Below, piece after piece: positions 34,780 to 45,901 of a stretch of 61,787 bases of DNA. A program made the position numbers and the translations under genes. Positions within the stretch are counted from its first letter, which is position 1, and the number at the start of each line of letters is the position of its first letter. Source of the DNA: Thermodesulfobacteriota bacterium (GTDB taxonomy: Bacteria > Desulfobacterota > Desulfobulbia > Desulfobulbales > JBFMBH01); contig JBFMBH010000007.1 in NCBI GenBank assembly GCA_040755095.1, positions 1 to 61,787 on the forward strand, written 5' to 3'. The notes under the pieces were generated by a model, which did no database searches, was not told where the DNA came from, and saw only the letters and a list, made by a program, of their open reading frames with translations.

Positions 34780-36828
34780 GGAGGCCCCCGTGGTCGGGGT
34801 CAGATCCGAGGCAAAGAAGACCACGGCGTTGCCCACATGCTCTGCCGTCACCTCGGTCTTGAGCAGGCTCCGGCTGCGGTAGAACTCCCGCAGTCCCGCC
34901 GGATCCAGATTCCGGGCCCGCATCCGCTCCGGGCCCACCGTTTCCCAGAGTCCGGAGGCCACCGCCCCGCCGGCGAACACCGCGTCCGGATTCACCATAT
35001 TCACCCGCACCCCCAGCGCCGCCAGCTCCAGGGCAGCGATCCGTCCCAGCTGGTGCGCACCGGCCTTGGAGGCGCTGTAGGCGCCGAAGGCCGCCCCTGG
35101 CGCCAAGACATTCTTGGAGCTGATGATCACCACGTGGCCGCCGGTGCCCTGCCGCCGGAAGACAGGGATGCTCGCCTTCATGACCAGGAACACGCCCACC
35201 AGGTTGACGGCCAGGAGCCGGGACAGATCCGCCAGCTCCAGCTCGGCCAGCGGGGCGACATGGGCTACCCCGGCGTTGGGCACCAGGATGTCCAGCCCGC
35301 CGGCAGCGGCCACCACTGCCGACAGCCCCCTGGCCACCGAAGCCGGATCGGTGACGTCCATGACCAGGGTGGCCACCCGCTCCGCCGGGAAGCGCTGCGT
35401 CAGCTCGCCTTGCACCACGGCCAGGCGGCCGGCGTCCAGGTCAGCCAGGAACAGCTGGGCGCCGGCGGCCAGGAGCTGCCGGCCGACGCCACAGGCCACC
35501 GCCCCACCGCCACCGGTCACCAGGGCCACCTTGCCGGCCAGGGGCAAAGGCTGGGTCCGGCCGAGCTTGGCCTGCTCCAGGCTCCAGTACTCCATCCCGA
35601 AGATGGTCGCCTCGTCCAGGTCCTGGTAGATGCCGACGGCCGCGGCCGCGGTCTTGGTCACCAGGGTGCGCTCGGCAATGTCTGCCACCACGCCGGCCTC
35701 CCGGAGGCTCGCGCCCGCCGCCGCCAGTCCCAGTCCTGGCACCAGGATCACCCGGGGGCTGGTGTCCAGCTTGACGAAGGTCCGACCGCGCGCCTGCGCC
35801 TGGGCGGCGAAGTAGTCGTCATAGCGCTGCCGGAAGGCCGCCACCGCGCCCCCCACCGCGGCCATCGTCCCGGCCTCGTCCTCCCGGCCTGAAAGCTCCA
35901 GGAACAACGGCCGATTCTTGGTGCGGATGACATGGTCCGGGGTCACAACGCCGGTGGTGAGCAGGGAAAACGCCTGGGGATGCGCCAGGGCGGCCTTCAC
36001 CTCTGGCCCATGCCGCCAGGCCAGAAGCCAGGTTTGCCGGCGACCGCCGGCCGCCGGATTCGCCAGCGCCCCCCGCAGGATGGGCAGCACGAGATCAGGA
36101 TCCAGGGCGGACGCGCCGGGGATGAGGGCGGGGGCCGGCCGGCGGCGGGCGGCGATGAAGGCCTCGGCCCGGCTGACCACCTGGATCATCCGCTCGTACG
36201 CCTCGCGGGCGGTGCCGCCAAAGGTGAACAGGCCATGGTGGGCCAGGACCAGGGCCTCCATCCCGGGGCGGGCCGCGTACAGCTCCGCCACCGCCTTGGC
36301 CAAGGGAAATCCCGGCATGATGAAGGGCAGGATGCCCACCTCCGGACCCAGGGCCTCGGACACCAGCTCCGCGGCATGGGGCTGGTTGGTGAGAACCAGG
36401 ATGGCGTCGGCGTGGGTGTGATCCACAAAGGCATGGGGCAAAAAGGCATGCACCAGGGTCTCGATGGAAGGGGTGGGGGCCTTGGCATCGAGAAGATGGG
36501 TGCGGAAGGCGTTGACCATGGCCTCGTCGTCCAGCCGGTCCAGGGCCCGCAGGCGCCGCAGATACGCCAGGTCCACCGCGGCGAAGCCCTGGGGCTCAAT
36601 CGAGGCCAGATCCCAGCCGCTGCCCTTGACCCAGATCACCTCCTGCTCCTCTCCCAACAGGCTTGTGACCCGACCTTTGACCGAGGTGTTGCCGCCGCCG
36701 TGCAGGACCAGGCCCGGCTCGGCGCCCAGCAGCCGCGAGGTGTAGACCCGCAAAGCCAGCTCGGGCGGCTCGGCGGCATACTGGCTCGCGAGCTGGGCTG
36801 CCACGGCCTCGTCGTATCGGTTGTCCAT
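34738..36828 (-). CDS. Bifunctional aldolase / short-chain dehydrogenase (rhamnulose-1-phosphate aldolase-lactaldehyde dehydrogenase-like)
   Basis: A 696-residue fusion. The N-terminal class II aldolase/adducin-type domain (about 20-400) contains LHGGGNTSVKG, HAFVDHTHADAIL and LVLAHHGLFTFG, whose histidines would bind the catalytic metal. The C-terminal short-chain dehydrogenase (about 430-696) has VALVTGGGGAVACGVGRQL (nucleotide binding) and the YSASKAGAHQ catalytic Tyr/Lys. It ends in the canonical LPVDAGIPEAFPR. Relatives handle rhamnulose-1-phosphate and lactaldehyde, but no rhamnose genes are nearby, so the substrate is uncertain. Convergent overlap with the receiver gene is 42 bases. 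GGGGAG precedes the ATG. Confidence 0.92.
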   Translation of the reverse strand: MDNRYDEAVAAQLASQYAAEPPELALRVYTSRLLGAEPGLVLHGGGNTSVKGRVTSLLGEEQEVIWVKGSGWDLASIEPQGFAAVDLAYLRRLRALDRLDDEAMVNAFRTHLLDAKAPTPSIETLVHAFLPHAFVDHTHADAILVLTNQPHAAELVSEALGPEVGILPFIMPGFPLAKAVAELYAARPGMEALVLAHHGLFTFGGTAREAYERMIQVVSRAEAFIAARRRPAPALIPGASALDPDLVLPILRGALANPAAGGRRQTWLLAWRHGPEVKAALAHPQAFSLLTTGVVTPDHVIRTKNRPLFLELSGREDEAGTMAAVGGAVAAFRQRYDDYFAAQAQARGRTFVKLDTSPRVILVPGLGLAAAGASLREAGVVADIAERTLVTKTAAAAVGIYQDLDEATIFGMEYWSLEQAKLGRTQPLPLAGKVALVTGGGGAVACGVGRQLLAAGAQLFLADLDAGRLAVVQGELTQRFPAERVATLVMDVTDPASVARGLSAVVAAAGGLDILVPNAGVAHVAPLAELELADLSRLLAVNLVGVFLVMKASIPVFRRQGTGGHVVIISSKNVLAPGAAFGAYSASKAGAHQLGRIAALELAALGVRVNMVNPDAVFAGGAVASGLWETVGPERMRARNLDPAGLREFYRSRSLLKTEVTAEHVGNAVVFFASDLTPTTGASLPVDAGIPEAFPR

Positions 36829-36876
36829 GGTGTCTCCCCAGGCTGAAGGAAGGTCTCGCCGGGCAGGGGGAATCTT

Positions 36877-37602
36877 TCAGATGCCGGCAAACACCCGGCG
36901 GTGCCGCCCGAAAGCCGCATCCGCCAGGCGGGAAAGCCGGCCGCGCACCGCCGCCAGCTGCGGCAATGCCGGCACCACGGGGAAGATCTCCTCCAGGGGG
37001 ACCACCGGCGTGAGGAGCAGACGGCGATCCAACTCGTCCGCCGGCGCACAGGTGCCGGGCACCGCCAACCCCCCTGCCAGCTGGCCACACTCCAGGCTGC
37101 GCAGGAACTGCAGGATCTCGCCCAGGTCGTTTTGCCGGTAGAACTGGACGATCTCCTCGTTGATCAGCTCCCGTTGCGCGGCCAGATTGTCCAGCCCCTC
37201 CCGGTAGGCGGCCACATCCTTCGCCAGCTGGTCGTAGCTTAAGAAAACCAGACGCCGGAAACGGCCGCGCTGGGTGAAGCCCCGCAGGACAAAGCCCCGA
37301 AGCAGCCGCTCCTGGAGCTGCCGCGACTCCCGGAAATAGGGGTCATAGCAGACCAGCTGTTCCAGACCGACGACAGCCAGAAAGCTCTGGATGAGGTCCT
37401 CATCCCGCAGCAAGATGTAGAGCCGGGCCAGATCGGTGCACAGGCTCTGCTCCAGGGTGAGGGTGTGCTCGCGGACCTGGCCGGCAAAGGCGGCCTTGTC
37501 CTCCTCGATGAGCTTGCGCTGTCCGAAAAAGCGCTCGGCCAGCTCCCGCTTGAGCTGGCAGGTGAGGGCCAGCCCGATGTCGGGCTCCATGCGCCAGGCC
37601 AC
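36877..37602 (-). CDS. Hypothetical protein, conserved-looking
   Basis: A 241-residue protein I do not recognise. It is soluble, rich in Leu, Arg and Glu, and mostly helical. The middle (ELINEEIVQFYRQNDLGEILQFLRSLECGQ, given here only as about residues 144-173) looks like a long amphipathic helix. Start GTG 37602 has GGGGATGC just before it; ATG 37590 is an alternative. Codon usage matches its neighbours. It is transcribed divergently from dnaG and lies 48 bases upstream of the aldolase/dehydrogenase gene, so the two may share a transcript. No function can be assigned. Confidence 0.6.
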   Translation of the reverse strand: MAWRMEPDIGLALTCQLKRELAERFFGQRKLIEEDKAAFAGQVREHTLTLEQSLCTDLARLYILLRDEDLIQSFLAVVGLEQLVCYDPYFRESRQLQERLLRGFVLRGFTQRGRFRRLVFLSYDQLAKDVAAYREGLDNLAAQRELINEEIVQFYRQNDLGEILQFLRSLECGQLAGGLAVPGTCAPADELDRRLLLTPVVPLEEIFPVVPALPQLAAVRGRLSRLADAAFGRHRRVFAGI

Positions 37603-37657
37603 GCATCCCCGGTCCCCGGGCCACAGGTAACACCCGGGAAACCTTATCGGTTTGCAC

Positions 37658-37686
37658 TTGACACCAGAGGGGCTTCCCAGAATACT
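37658..37686 (+). promoter_or_regulatory. Sigma-70 promoter for dnaG-rpoD
   Basis: TTGACA (37658-37663, perfect), a 17-base spacer, then AATACT (37681-37686, 4 of 6). It lies about 150-185 bases upstream of the dnaG start candidates. Confidence 0.65.
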
Positions 37687-37837
37687 TAGGCCCTGTGATC
37701 ATAGCCCCCCGAGGGACGCGATCGCCCCCCTGTGGACGGCATTATATACCGTGTTGCTGGAGGCCGCGCACCCCCCTTTCGGTTGGCCGGCTGTGGCCGC
37801 GATCCCTTGGGGGCACCGCCGGCCCCGGAGGCGAGGC

Positions 37838-39661
37838 GTGAGCCTGCCGGTGCGAGGGCACAAGAGCGTCATGGCGACCTCCTATCCTTCCGAGAGTGTC
37901 CGCCGGGTCAAGGAGGCGGCAGACATCGTCGAGGTGGTTGCGGGCCATGTGGCCTTGAAGAGGACCGGCGGCTCGTACAAGGGGCTTTGCCCTTTTCACG
38001 GCGAGAAAACCCCCTCCTTCGTGGTGCACCGGGAGCGCGGATTCTACCATTGCTTTGGCTGCGGCGAAGGGGGAGACGTCATCGCCTTTGTCATGAAGCA
38101 GCAGGGGTTGAGCTTTCCTGAGGCGGTGCGGGAGCTGGCCCAGCGCTTCCACGTTCCTTTGCCAGCAGAAGAAGCAGGCGACGACGGCCGGGAGCGGCGC
38201 CTGCGCGCCGCCCTCTATGAAGCCAACCGCAAGGCCGCGGAGCTGTTCCGGCGCCTGCTGTTGGGCCCGCCGGGCGCAGCCGGCCGCCGCTACCTGGCCG
38301 AGCGGGGCATTCCCGGCGCCCTCGGCGAGCGGTTCGGCCTGGGCTTTGTGCCGGACCGCTGGGACACCCTGGTCAAGGAGGCTCCCCGTCTCGGGCTGGA
38401 CCCCGAAACGCTGCTCGCCGCAGGCCTGGTCAGCCGTCACGAAACGGGTCGGCTCTATGACCGCTTCCGCGGCCGCCTGATCTTCCCGATCTTCGATCCC
38501 CGGGGCCGGGTGATCGGTTTCGGTGGCCGGATCCTGGGGCCGGGGGAGCCCAAGTATCTCAACAGCCCCGAGACCCTCGTCTTCGACAAGGGCCGAACCC
38601 TCTTCGGCCTGTGCCAGACCCAAGCCGCCATCCGCCAGGCAGGCCGTTGCGTCCTGGTGGAGGGCAACTTCGACCTCTTGGCCCTGGTGGCCCATGGCAT
38701 TGAGGCCGTGGCCGCCCCTTTGGGCACCGCCCTGACCCGGGCTCACCTGCGTCTCTTGCGCAGCCATTGCCAGGAGCTCATTCTGCTGTTCGATGCCGAT
38801 GCTGCCGGCCTCAAGGCCGCCTTGCGCGCCGTGCCCCTGGTCCTGGCCGAAGGCTTTGAGGCCCGGGTGGGAATCCTGCCCGCGGGTGAGGATCCGGATA
38901 CCTTCGTCCGCCGCCACGGCCGAGCCGGCCTGGAGGCATGCCTGGCGGCGGCCCAACCTTTGCCGGAGTTCGTCTGCGAGCGGCTGGTGGCCGAGCACGG
39001 GCTGTCCATCGCTGGCAAGGGCCGCATCCTCGGGGAGTTGGCGCCGCTGATCCGGGACATGGCCCAGGATCCCATCCGTCGCTCGGTCCTGGTCTCCCAT
39101 GTCAGCGACCGCCTGAAGTTGGCGCCGGACCAGGTCCTGGCGGCGGTATCCCGGCCCCAGCCCCAGACACTCCCCCCACCACGCCAGTCGGCTGGGCGCC
39201 AGGTCGACCTGCCCCTGCAGGAGCGGGAGCTCCTGAACTTCCTCTTGGCCTGCCCCGGCGAGCTCGACCGCCTCGCCGCGGCAGGGGTAGGCGCCGTGTT
39301 CAGCTCGGCCGCCGGTCGCGCGATCTGGGAGGCCATGCAGACGGTCCGGCAGCAGGAAGGCTGCCCGGACTGGAGCGCGCTCACCCTGTTGCTGGGGGAC
39401 GGGCCGGAACGGATCCTGGTGACAGCCGGCCTGGCGGCTGCCCCGGCTTGGACCCCGGAGCTGGCTGCCCAGGCTGCCGCCGAGATGCTCACCCGCCTGG
39501 AGCGCCTGCACCTGCGCCAGGAGCGTGATCAGATCCTCACCCGCATCCAGGAGGCGCAGGCTGCCGCCAACGACCGCCTCCTGGCCGAGCTCCTCAAGGC
39601 GAAAATGGCCTTGGACCTCCGCCTGGCTTCCCCGCCCGGGGCTGGCGGCCACTTCCACTGA
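37838..39661 (+). CDS. dnaG: DNA primase DnaG
   Basis: Synthesises RNA primers at the replication fork. The CHC2 zinc finger is CPFH...CFGCGEGGD with family spacing, followed by the TOPRIM catalytic domain ([29 protein letters not shown] with EGxxD-like acidic residues, then [13 protein letters not shown]) and a C-terminal helicase-binding domain. Start GTG 37838 is preferred because GGAGGCGAGGC lies directly upstream (607 residues). ATG 37871 gives a 596-residue form that better matches the family N-terminus but has no ribosome binding site. It is followed 16 bases later by rpoD, part of the conserved macromolecular synthesis operon. Confidence 0.95.
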   Translation: MSLPVRGHKSVMATSYPSESVRRVKEAADIVEVVAGHVALKRTGGSYKGLCPFHGEKTPSFVVHRERGFYHCFGCGEGGDVIAFVMKQQGLSFPEAVRELAQRFHVPLPAEEAGDDGRERRLRAALYEANRKAAELFRRLLLGPPGAAGRRYLAERGIPGALGERFGLGFVPDRWDTLVKEAPRLGLDPETLLAAGLVSRHETGRLYDRFRGRLIFPIFDPRGRVIGFGGRILGPGEPKYLNSPETLVFDKGRTLFGLCQTQAAIRQAGRCVLVEGNFDLLALVAHGIEAVAAPLGTALTRAHLRLLRSHCQELILLFDADAAGLKAALRAVPLVLAEGFEARVGILPAGEDPDTFVRRHGRAGLEACLAAAQPLPEFVCERLVAEHGLSIAGKGRILGELAPLIRDMAQDPIRRSVLVSHVSDRLKLAPDQVLAAVSRPQPQTLPPPRQSAGRQVDLPLQERELLNFLLACPGELDRLAAAGVGAVFSSAAGRAIWEAMQTVRQQEGCPDWSALTLLLGDGPERILVTAGLAAAPAWTPELAAQAAAEMLTRLERLHLRQERDQILTRIQEAQAAANDRLLAELLKAKMALDLRLASPPGAGGHFH

Positions 39662-39677
39662 GGACACAACACGAGCC

Positions 39678-41339
<1,662 letters not shown>

Positions 41340-41388
41340 TGCCGCCCATTCCTCCCCCTGCCCGGCCAGGGACCATCGGGAAAAGGCC

Positions 41389-41418
41389 TTGACAGGCCGC
41401 CCTGCCATCGGGTAGTTG
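41389..41418 (+). promoter_or_regulatory. Possible promoter for dprA-topA
   Basis: A perfect TTGACA (41389-41394) is followed after 18 bases by TAGTTG (41413-41418), a weak -10. It lies 165-190 bases upstream of dprA and 50 bases after rpoD ends. Confidence 0.4.
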
Positions 41419-41581
41419 TTGCCCGCATCTCGGTGTCTGCCGGCCGAGGCGGTTGCTCGTAAGGTCCCTGTTCGCCGGACCGGTTTTTCGCTTCGAGATC
41501 CCACGTGCTGATCAATCCCTTGCCCTCGCGCCTGCCTCCCGCTCCCTGGCGGGGCCGTCCCTGGCTGCCGGCCCTCCCGCC

Positions 41582-42700
41582 ATGCCCTCGGTGCACGACT
41601 GGCTGACCCTGGCCCTGGTCCCCGGCATGGGGCCGGTGACCATGCGGCGTCTTCTGGAGCGCTTCGGCGATCCGGCGGCGGTGCTGGCCGCCTCCCGGGA
41701 GAGCCTGGCCGGGGTGCCGGGGCTGAAGCCGGCCCTGGCTGCGGCAATCGTGACCCAGCCACCCCGCCAGGAGGCGGACCGGATCCTGGCCAGAAGCGCC
41801 CGCCTGGGGGCCAGGATTCTGACCTGGGAAGCGGAAGATTATCCGGAGAACCTGCGCACCATCCCGGATCCGCCGCTGGTGCTGCACATCCTGGGCAATA
41901 TCCTGGCCGAAGATCGGCTGGCGGTGGCCATGGTCGGCTCCCGGGACGCCAGCGGCTACGGCCTGGCGGTGGCCAACCGTTTGGCGGCCGGCCTGGCCGG
42001 TTGCGGCGTCGCGGTGGTCAGCGGCCTGGCCCGGGGCATCGACGGCGCCGCCCATCAGGGAGCCCTGGCTGCCGGCGGCCGCACCCTGGCCGTCCTGGGC
42101 TGCGGCCTGGATCGGATCTACCCGCCAGCCCACGCCGCCCTGTTCCGGGAGATCGCCGGCAAGGGGGCGATCGTGACCGAGCTGCCTTTAGGCACCCGCC
42201 CCAGTCCCTGGCATTTCCCAGCCCGCAACCGGATCATCAGCGGCTTGGCCCTGGGGGTGGTGGTGGTGGAGGCGTCTGGCCGCTCGGGATCGCTCATCAC
42301 CGCCACTCTGGCTCTGGATCAGGGACGGGAGGTCTTTGCCGTCCCTGGCCGGGTGGACTCGGCCACCAGCGAGGGGACCCACCGCCTGCTCCAGCAGGGG
42401 GCGAAGCTGGTCCAGAACGAGACCGACATCCTGGAAGAGCTCAGGCTGACCGTCGCCGCCCGGAGTACCGTACCGGCGCCGGCCAGCCCGCCGGCACCGG
42501 CCAGACCTCGGGAGCAGGAGCGGATCCTCGGCCTGCTGGCCGCCGGGCCGCTGGACATCGATGCCATCATCCACGCCGCCGCCATGCCGGCCGCGGCCGT
42601 CAGCGAGGCCCTTTTGCTGCTGGAGCTTGCCGGGCTGGTGACCGTGCTGCCCGGCCGCCGCTACCAGGGGCCCTCGGGACCTGGCCGCGGCAAGACCTGA
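41582..42700 (+). CDS. dprA: DNA processing protein DprA (Smf)
   Basis: Binds incoming single-stranded DNA during natural transformation and loads RecA. Of 372 residues, an N-terminal helical/SAM-like region (SVHDWLTLALVPGMGPVTMRRLLERFG) precedes the Rossmann-like DprA core (MVGSRDASGYG, VVSGLARGIDGAAHQGAL, AVLGCGLDRIYP and PLGTRPSPWHFPARNRIISGLA). A C-terminal winged helix (about 310-372) ends the protein. The start ATG 41582 has no clear ribosome binding site; upstream in-frame codons lack family similarity. The dprA-topA order is a widespread pairing. Confidence 0.95.
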   Translation: MPSVHDWLTLALVPGMGPVTMRRLLERFGDPAAVLAASRESLAGVPGLKPALAAAIVTQPPRQEADRILARSARLGARILTWEAEDYPENLRTIPDPPLVLHILGNILAEDRLAVAMVGSRDASGYGLAVANRLAAGLAGCGVAVVSGLARGIDGAAHQGALAAGGRTLAVLGCGLDRIYPPAHAALFREIAGKGAIVTELPLGTRPSPWHFPARNRIISGLALGVVVVEASGRSGSLITATLALDQGREVFAVPGRVDSATSEGTHRLLQQGAKLVQNETDILEELRLTVAARSTVPAPASPPAPARPREQERILGLLAAGPLDIDAIIHAAAMPAAAVSEALLLLELAGLVTVLPGRRYQGPSGPGRGKT

Positions 42701-42742
42701 TCATCCCCGGGCCGGCGCCACACCGGCCGCCAACGTGATCCC

Positions 42743-45028
42743 ATGGGAAAATCCCTCGTCATCGTCGAATCGCCGGCCAAGGCCCGCACCCTGCAAAAAT
42801 ATCTGGGCCGGGACTTCCTGGTGAAGGCCTCGGTGGGCCATGTCATCGACCTGCCCCCGCGGGCCCTGGGGGTGGACATCGAGCACGACTTCACGCCCCA
42901 GTATGTGACCATCAAGGGCAAAGGGCCGGTCATCAAGGACCTGCAAAAGGCAGCCGGCCAGGCCGACACCATCTTCCTGGCCTCGGATCCGGACCGGGAG
43001 GGGGAGGCCATTGCCTGGCACATCGCCCAGCTCCTGGCCGCCGCCCGCCGGCCGATCCGGCGGGCGCTCTTCCACGAGCTGACCAAGAAGGCCATCCTGG
43101 CCGCCCTGGCAGAAGCGGCCGATCTCAACCAGGACCGCTTCGAGGCCCAGCAGGCCCGCCGGATCCTGGACCGGCTGGTGGGCTACCAGATCTCGCCGCT
43201 CCTCTGGGACAAGGTGCGACGAGGGCTGTCCGCCGGGCGGGTCCAATCGGTGGCGGTGCGGATGATCTGCGACCGGGAGGAGGCCATTGAGGCATTCCGG
43301 CCCGAGGAGTACTGGACCATCGGCGCCGGCCTGACCGGCCCCAGGCCCCCGGCCTTTGTCGCCCAGGTGGACAAGGAGGCGGGCAAAAAGATCCGCCTGC
43401 CGGACGAGACGGCGGCCCTGCGGGTGGTGGCGGATCTGCGACCCGCTACCTTCGTCGTCCGCGACCTCGATCGCAAGGAGAAGAAACGGCACCCCAGCCC
43501 GCCTTTCATCACCAGCACCCTGCAACAGGACGCCAACCGCAAGCTGCGCTTCTCCGCCAAGAAGACCATGACCCTGGCCCAGCGCCTCTACGAGGGCATC
43601 GAGCTGGGCGATGAAGGCCCGGTGGGCCTCATCACCTACATGCGCACCGACTCGGTGCGCACGTCGGCAGAGGCCATCGCCGAGGTGCGCACCCTCATCG
43701 ACACCCGGTTCGGGAAGGACCACCTGCCCGGCAAGCCGGTCTTCTACCGGAGCAAGAAGGGCGCCCAGGACGCCCACGAGGCCATTCGGCCCACCCAGGT
43801 CGCTCTGACCCCGGAGGAGGTAGCTCCTCTCCTGGATCGGGATCTGGCCGCCCTCTACAGCCTGATCTGGAAGCGCTTCGTTGCTTCCCAGATGGCGCCG
43901 GCCCTCTATGATCAGACCGTGATCCTGATCGAGGCCGGCCGCTATGAGCTCAAGGCCACAGGCTCGGTGCTCCGCTTCCCCGGCTTCTTGGCCGTCTACG
44001 AGGAGGGCCGGGACGAGGGGGCCGAGGAGGAGGCTGCCCTGCCGCTCCCGGCCCTGGCGAAGGGGGAGACTCTCACCCTTACGGAGCTCACCCCCAAGCA
44101 GCACTTCACCCAGCCGCCTCCCCGGTACACGGAGGCCACCCTGGTCCGGGCCCTGGAGGAGAACGGCGTCGGCCGGCCCAGCACCTACGCCACCATCCTG
44201 TCCACGATCGTCGACAAGGAATATGTGGCGGTGGAGGAGCGCAAGCTGCGTCCCACCGATCTGGGACGCCTGGTCAACGGGCTTCTCGTCCAGCATTTCC
44301 CCGGGATCCTGGACGTGGAATTCACCGCCGGCATGGAAGAGCATCTGGACCAGGTGGAGGACGGCACGAGACCCTGGCTGGCGATTCTGAAGGAGTTCTA
44401 CGGCCCCTTTGCCGAGAGCCTGGAGCGGGCCCGGGAGGAGATGCAGTCGGTGCGCCGGCGAATCACCCCCACCGGCATCCCCTGCCCCGCCTGTGGCGCC
44501 AAGCTGGTGGTCCGCTGGGGCCGCAACGGCGAATTTCTGGCCTGCGAAAACTACCCCACCTGCAAGCACACCGCCGACTTCCAGCGCCAGACCGACGGCA
44601 CCATCGTCCCCCTGGAGCGACCCTCTCCCGAGCCCAGCCAGGAGATGTGCGACAAATGCGGCCGGCCCATGGTCTTCAAACAGGGCCGCCTGGGCCGCTT
44701 CCTGGCCTGCTCTGGCTACCCGGAGTGCAAGAGCACCCGGGCCCTGGGAACCGGCGTCCCCTGCCCGGCCAGCGACTGCGACGGCGAGCTGGTGGCCCGG
44801 GTCTCCAAACGGGGCAAGCCCTTCTTCGGCTGCAACCGGTATCCCAAGTGCACCTTCGCCCTCTGGGACAAGCCGGTGGCCCGCAGCTGCCCGGCCTGCA
44901 GCGCCCCGTACGTGGTGGAGAAGGTGAGCAAGGACGGCCGGCGCCGGCTGCGTTGCGCCCAACGGTCCTGCCGGTGGAGCGAGGCGGTCCCCACCTCGTC
45001 TCCGGACGAGGCGAATGCCGCGGAGTAG
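42743..45028 (+). CDS. topA: DNA topoisomerase I
   Basis: Type IA topoisomerase that relaxes negative supercoils; 761 residues. The TOPRIM domain is at the N-terminus (SLVIVESPAKARTL, then FLASDPDREGEAIAWH). The catalytic Tyr lies in GLITYMRTDSVR (about residue 300). The C-terminal third holds several zinc ribbons: CPACGAKLVVRWGRNGEFLACENYPTC (about residues 580-606 region), then CDKCGRPM...CSGYPECK, CPASDCDGE...CNRYPKC and a last CPACSAPYV. It begins 42 bases after dprA with only a weak ribosome binding site. Confidence 0.97.
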   Translation: MGKSLVIVESPAKARTLQKYLGRDFLVKASVGHVIDLPPRALGVDIEHDFTPQYVTIKGKGPVIKDLQKAAGQADTIFLASDPDREGEAIAWHIAQLLAAARRPIRRALFHELTKKAILAALAEAADLNQDRFEAQQARRILDRLVGYQISPLLWDKVRRGLSAGRVQSVAVRMICDREEAIEAFRPEEYWTIGAGLTGPRPPAFVAQVDKEAGKKIRLPDETAALRVVADLRPATFVVRDLDRKEKKRHPSPPFITSTLQQDANRKLRFSAKKTMTLAQRLYEGIELGDEGPVGLITYMRTDSVRTSAEAIAEVRTLIDTRFGKDHLPGKPVFYRSKKGAQDAHEAIRPTQVALTPEEVAPLLDRDLAALYSLIWKRFVASQMAPALYDQTVILIEAGRYELKATGSVLRFPGFLAVYEEGRDEGAEEEAALPLPALAKGETLTLTELTPKQHFTQPPPRYTEATLVRALEENGVGRPSTYATILSTIVDKEYVAVEERKLRPTDLGRLVNGLLVQHFPGILDVEFTAGMEEHLDQVEDGTRPWLAILKEFYGPFAESLERAREEMQSVRRRITPTGIPCPACGAKLVVRWGRNGEFLACENYPTCKHTADFQRQTDGTIVPLERPSPEPSQEMCDKCGRPMVFKQGRLGRFLACSGYPECKSTRALGTGVPCPASDCDGELVARVSKRGKPFFGCNRYPKCTFALWDKPVARSCPACSAPYVVEKVSKDGRRRLRCAQRSCRWSEAVPTSSPDEANAAE

Positions 45029-45134
45029 CCGCTCCCCATCCCGGTCTTGCCAGGAGGGCTCCTGTTTGCGACAATGGTGGAAGGGGACTGGCGCCCGCGG
45101 TCGGGCCTTACCACGGTCCCCAGGAGGTCTTGCC

Positions 45135-45488
45135 ATGATCGACGGGATCAAGAGCGCCATGTCCGGGCTCCAGGCCCAGGCCAAACGGCTGGGGGTCACG
45201 GCCAACAACGTCGCCAACGTGGAATCGGATGGCTTCAAGAAGGGGCGGACCGTGCTGGCCGAAACAGCCGGCGGCGGCGTGACGGCCCGGGTGGAGACGG
45301 TGGCCACCCCCGGTCCGGAGGTGCTGGAGGAGACGGCGGCCGGCCTGGTGCTGGTGGAGAAATCCAACGTCGACCTGACCGAGGAGATGCCCCACATGCT
45401 CCTGGCCCGCCGGAGCTTCGAGGCCAACCTCAAGGTGATCCAGACCGGCGACGAGATGCTGGGCGCCCTCCTGGATCTCAAGACGTGA
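45135..45488 (+). CDS. Flagellar basal-body rod-like protein (FlgC/FlgG family), orphan
   Basis: A 117-residue protein with both terminal signatures of flagellar rod/hook proteins. The N-terminus MIDGIKSAMSGLQAQAKRLGVTANNVANVESDGFKK contains the rod consensus ANNVANVxxxGF. The C-terminus NVDLTEEMPHMLLARRSFEANLKVIQTGDEMLGALLDLK is the coiled-coil C-domain. Length is close to FlgC (about 135-145) but shorter, and no flagellar gene neighbours it. CAGGAGG precedes the ATG. It may be a stand-alone structural paralog conserved beside topA in related genomes (inference). Confidence 0.8.
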   Translation: MIDGIKSAMSGLQAQAKRLGVTANNVANVESDGFKKGRTVLAETAGGGVTARVETVATPGPEVLEETAAGLVLVEKSNVDLTEEMPHMLLARRSFEANLKVIQTGDEMLGALLDLKT

Positions 45489-45901
45489 TCGACCCGTCAC
45501 GCGGCGGCCGACCCCATCGGGGCTGACCTGGCGCACCTGGCCCGGTGGCGGGCCGCGCGATTCCGAAAGGCCGCCCGGGATCTGCCTGAACCGGGCGGCG
45601 AGGCTTCTTCCTGCCCGCCCCTCGCCGGCCCAGGCCTTCGGCGGCCCCGAGCGGTCCCTCGGCGCCTTGAGCGAAAAGGGCTGACCGCTGGGCCGAATGG
45701 ATCCTCACCGTACGCCAGACCTGCCGCCTCCGCCGCCTGCCCACCTTCCCCATCGCGGTCGCCGCCATCGCCGCCGCCAAAGGCCAAGCTCCGGCCCTCT
45801 CCCGGCTCAGGAAGGAACCGCGACTCCGCCACCTCACCCAGGCCCCCGAGCCGGCTCGGGCGTGGCCCCCCTGTGATCAGGCACCCGGGTGGGGGCACCC
45901 G
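45489..45901. other. Intergenic region with one GC hairpin, no gene seen
   Basis: About 410 bases between the rod-like gene and a convergent CPBP gene. Overlapping open frames on the minus strand are low complexity and lack family signals. A hairpin GCCGCCCGG (45570-45578) with CCGGGCGGC (45591-45599) is followed by AGGCTTCTTCC, a possible terminator for the rod-like gene with a poor T-run. Confidence 0.45.

Noticed and set aside
45497-45898. A 133-codon minus-strand gene downstream of the rod-like gene
   Set aside because: Low-complexity Arg/Gly/Pro/Ala composition, no ribosome binding site and no family resemblance.
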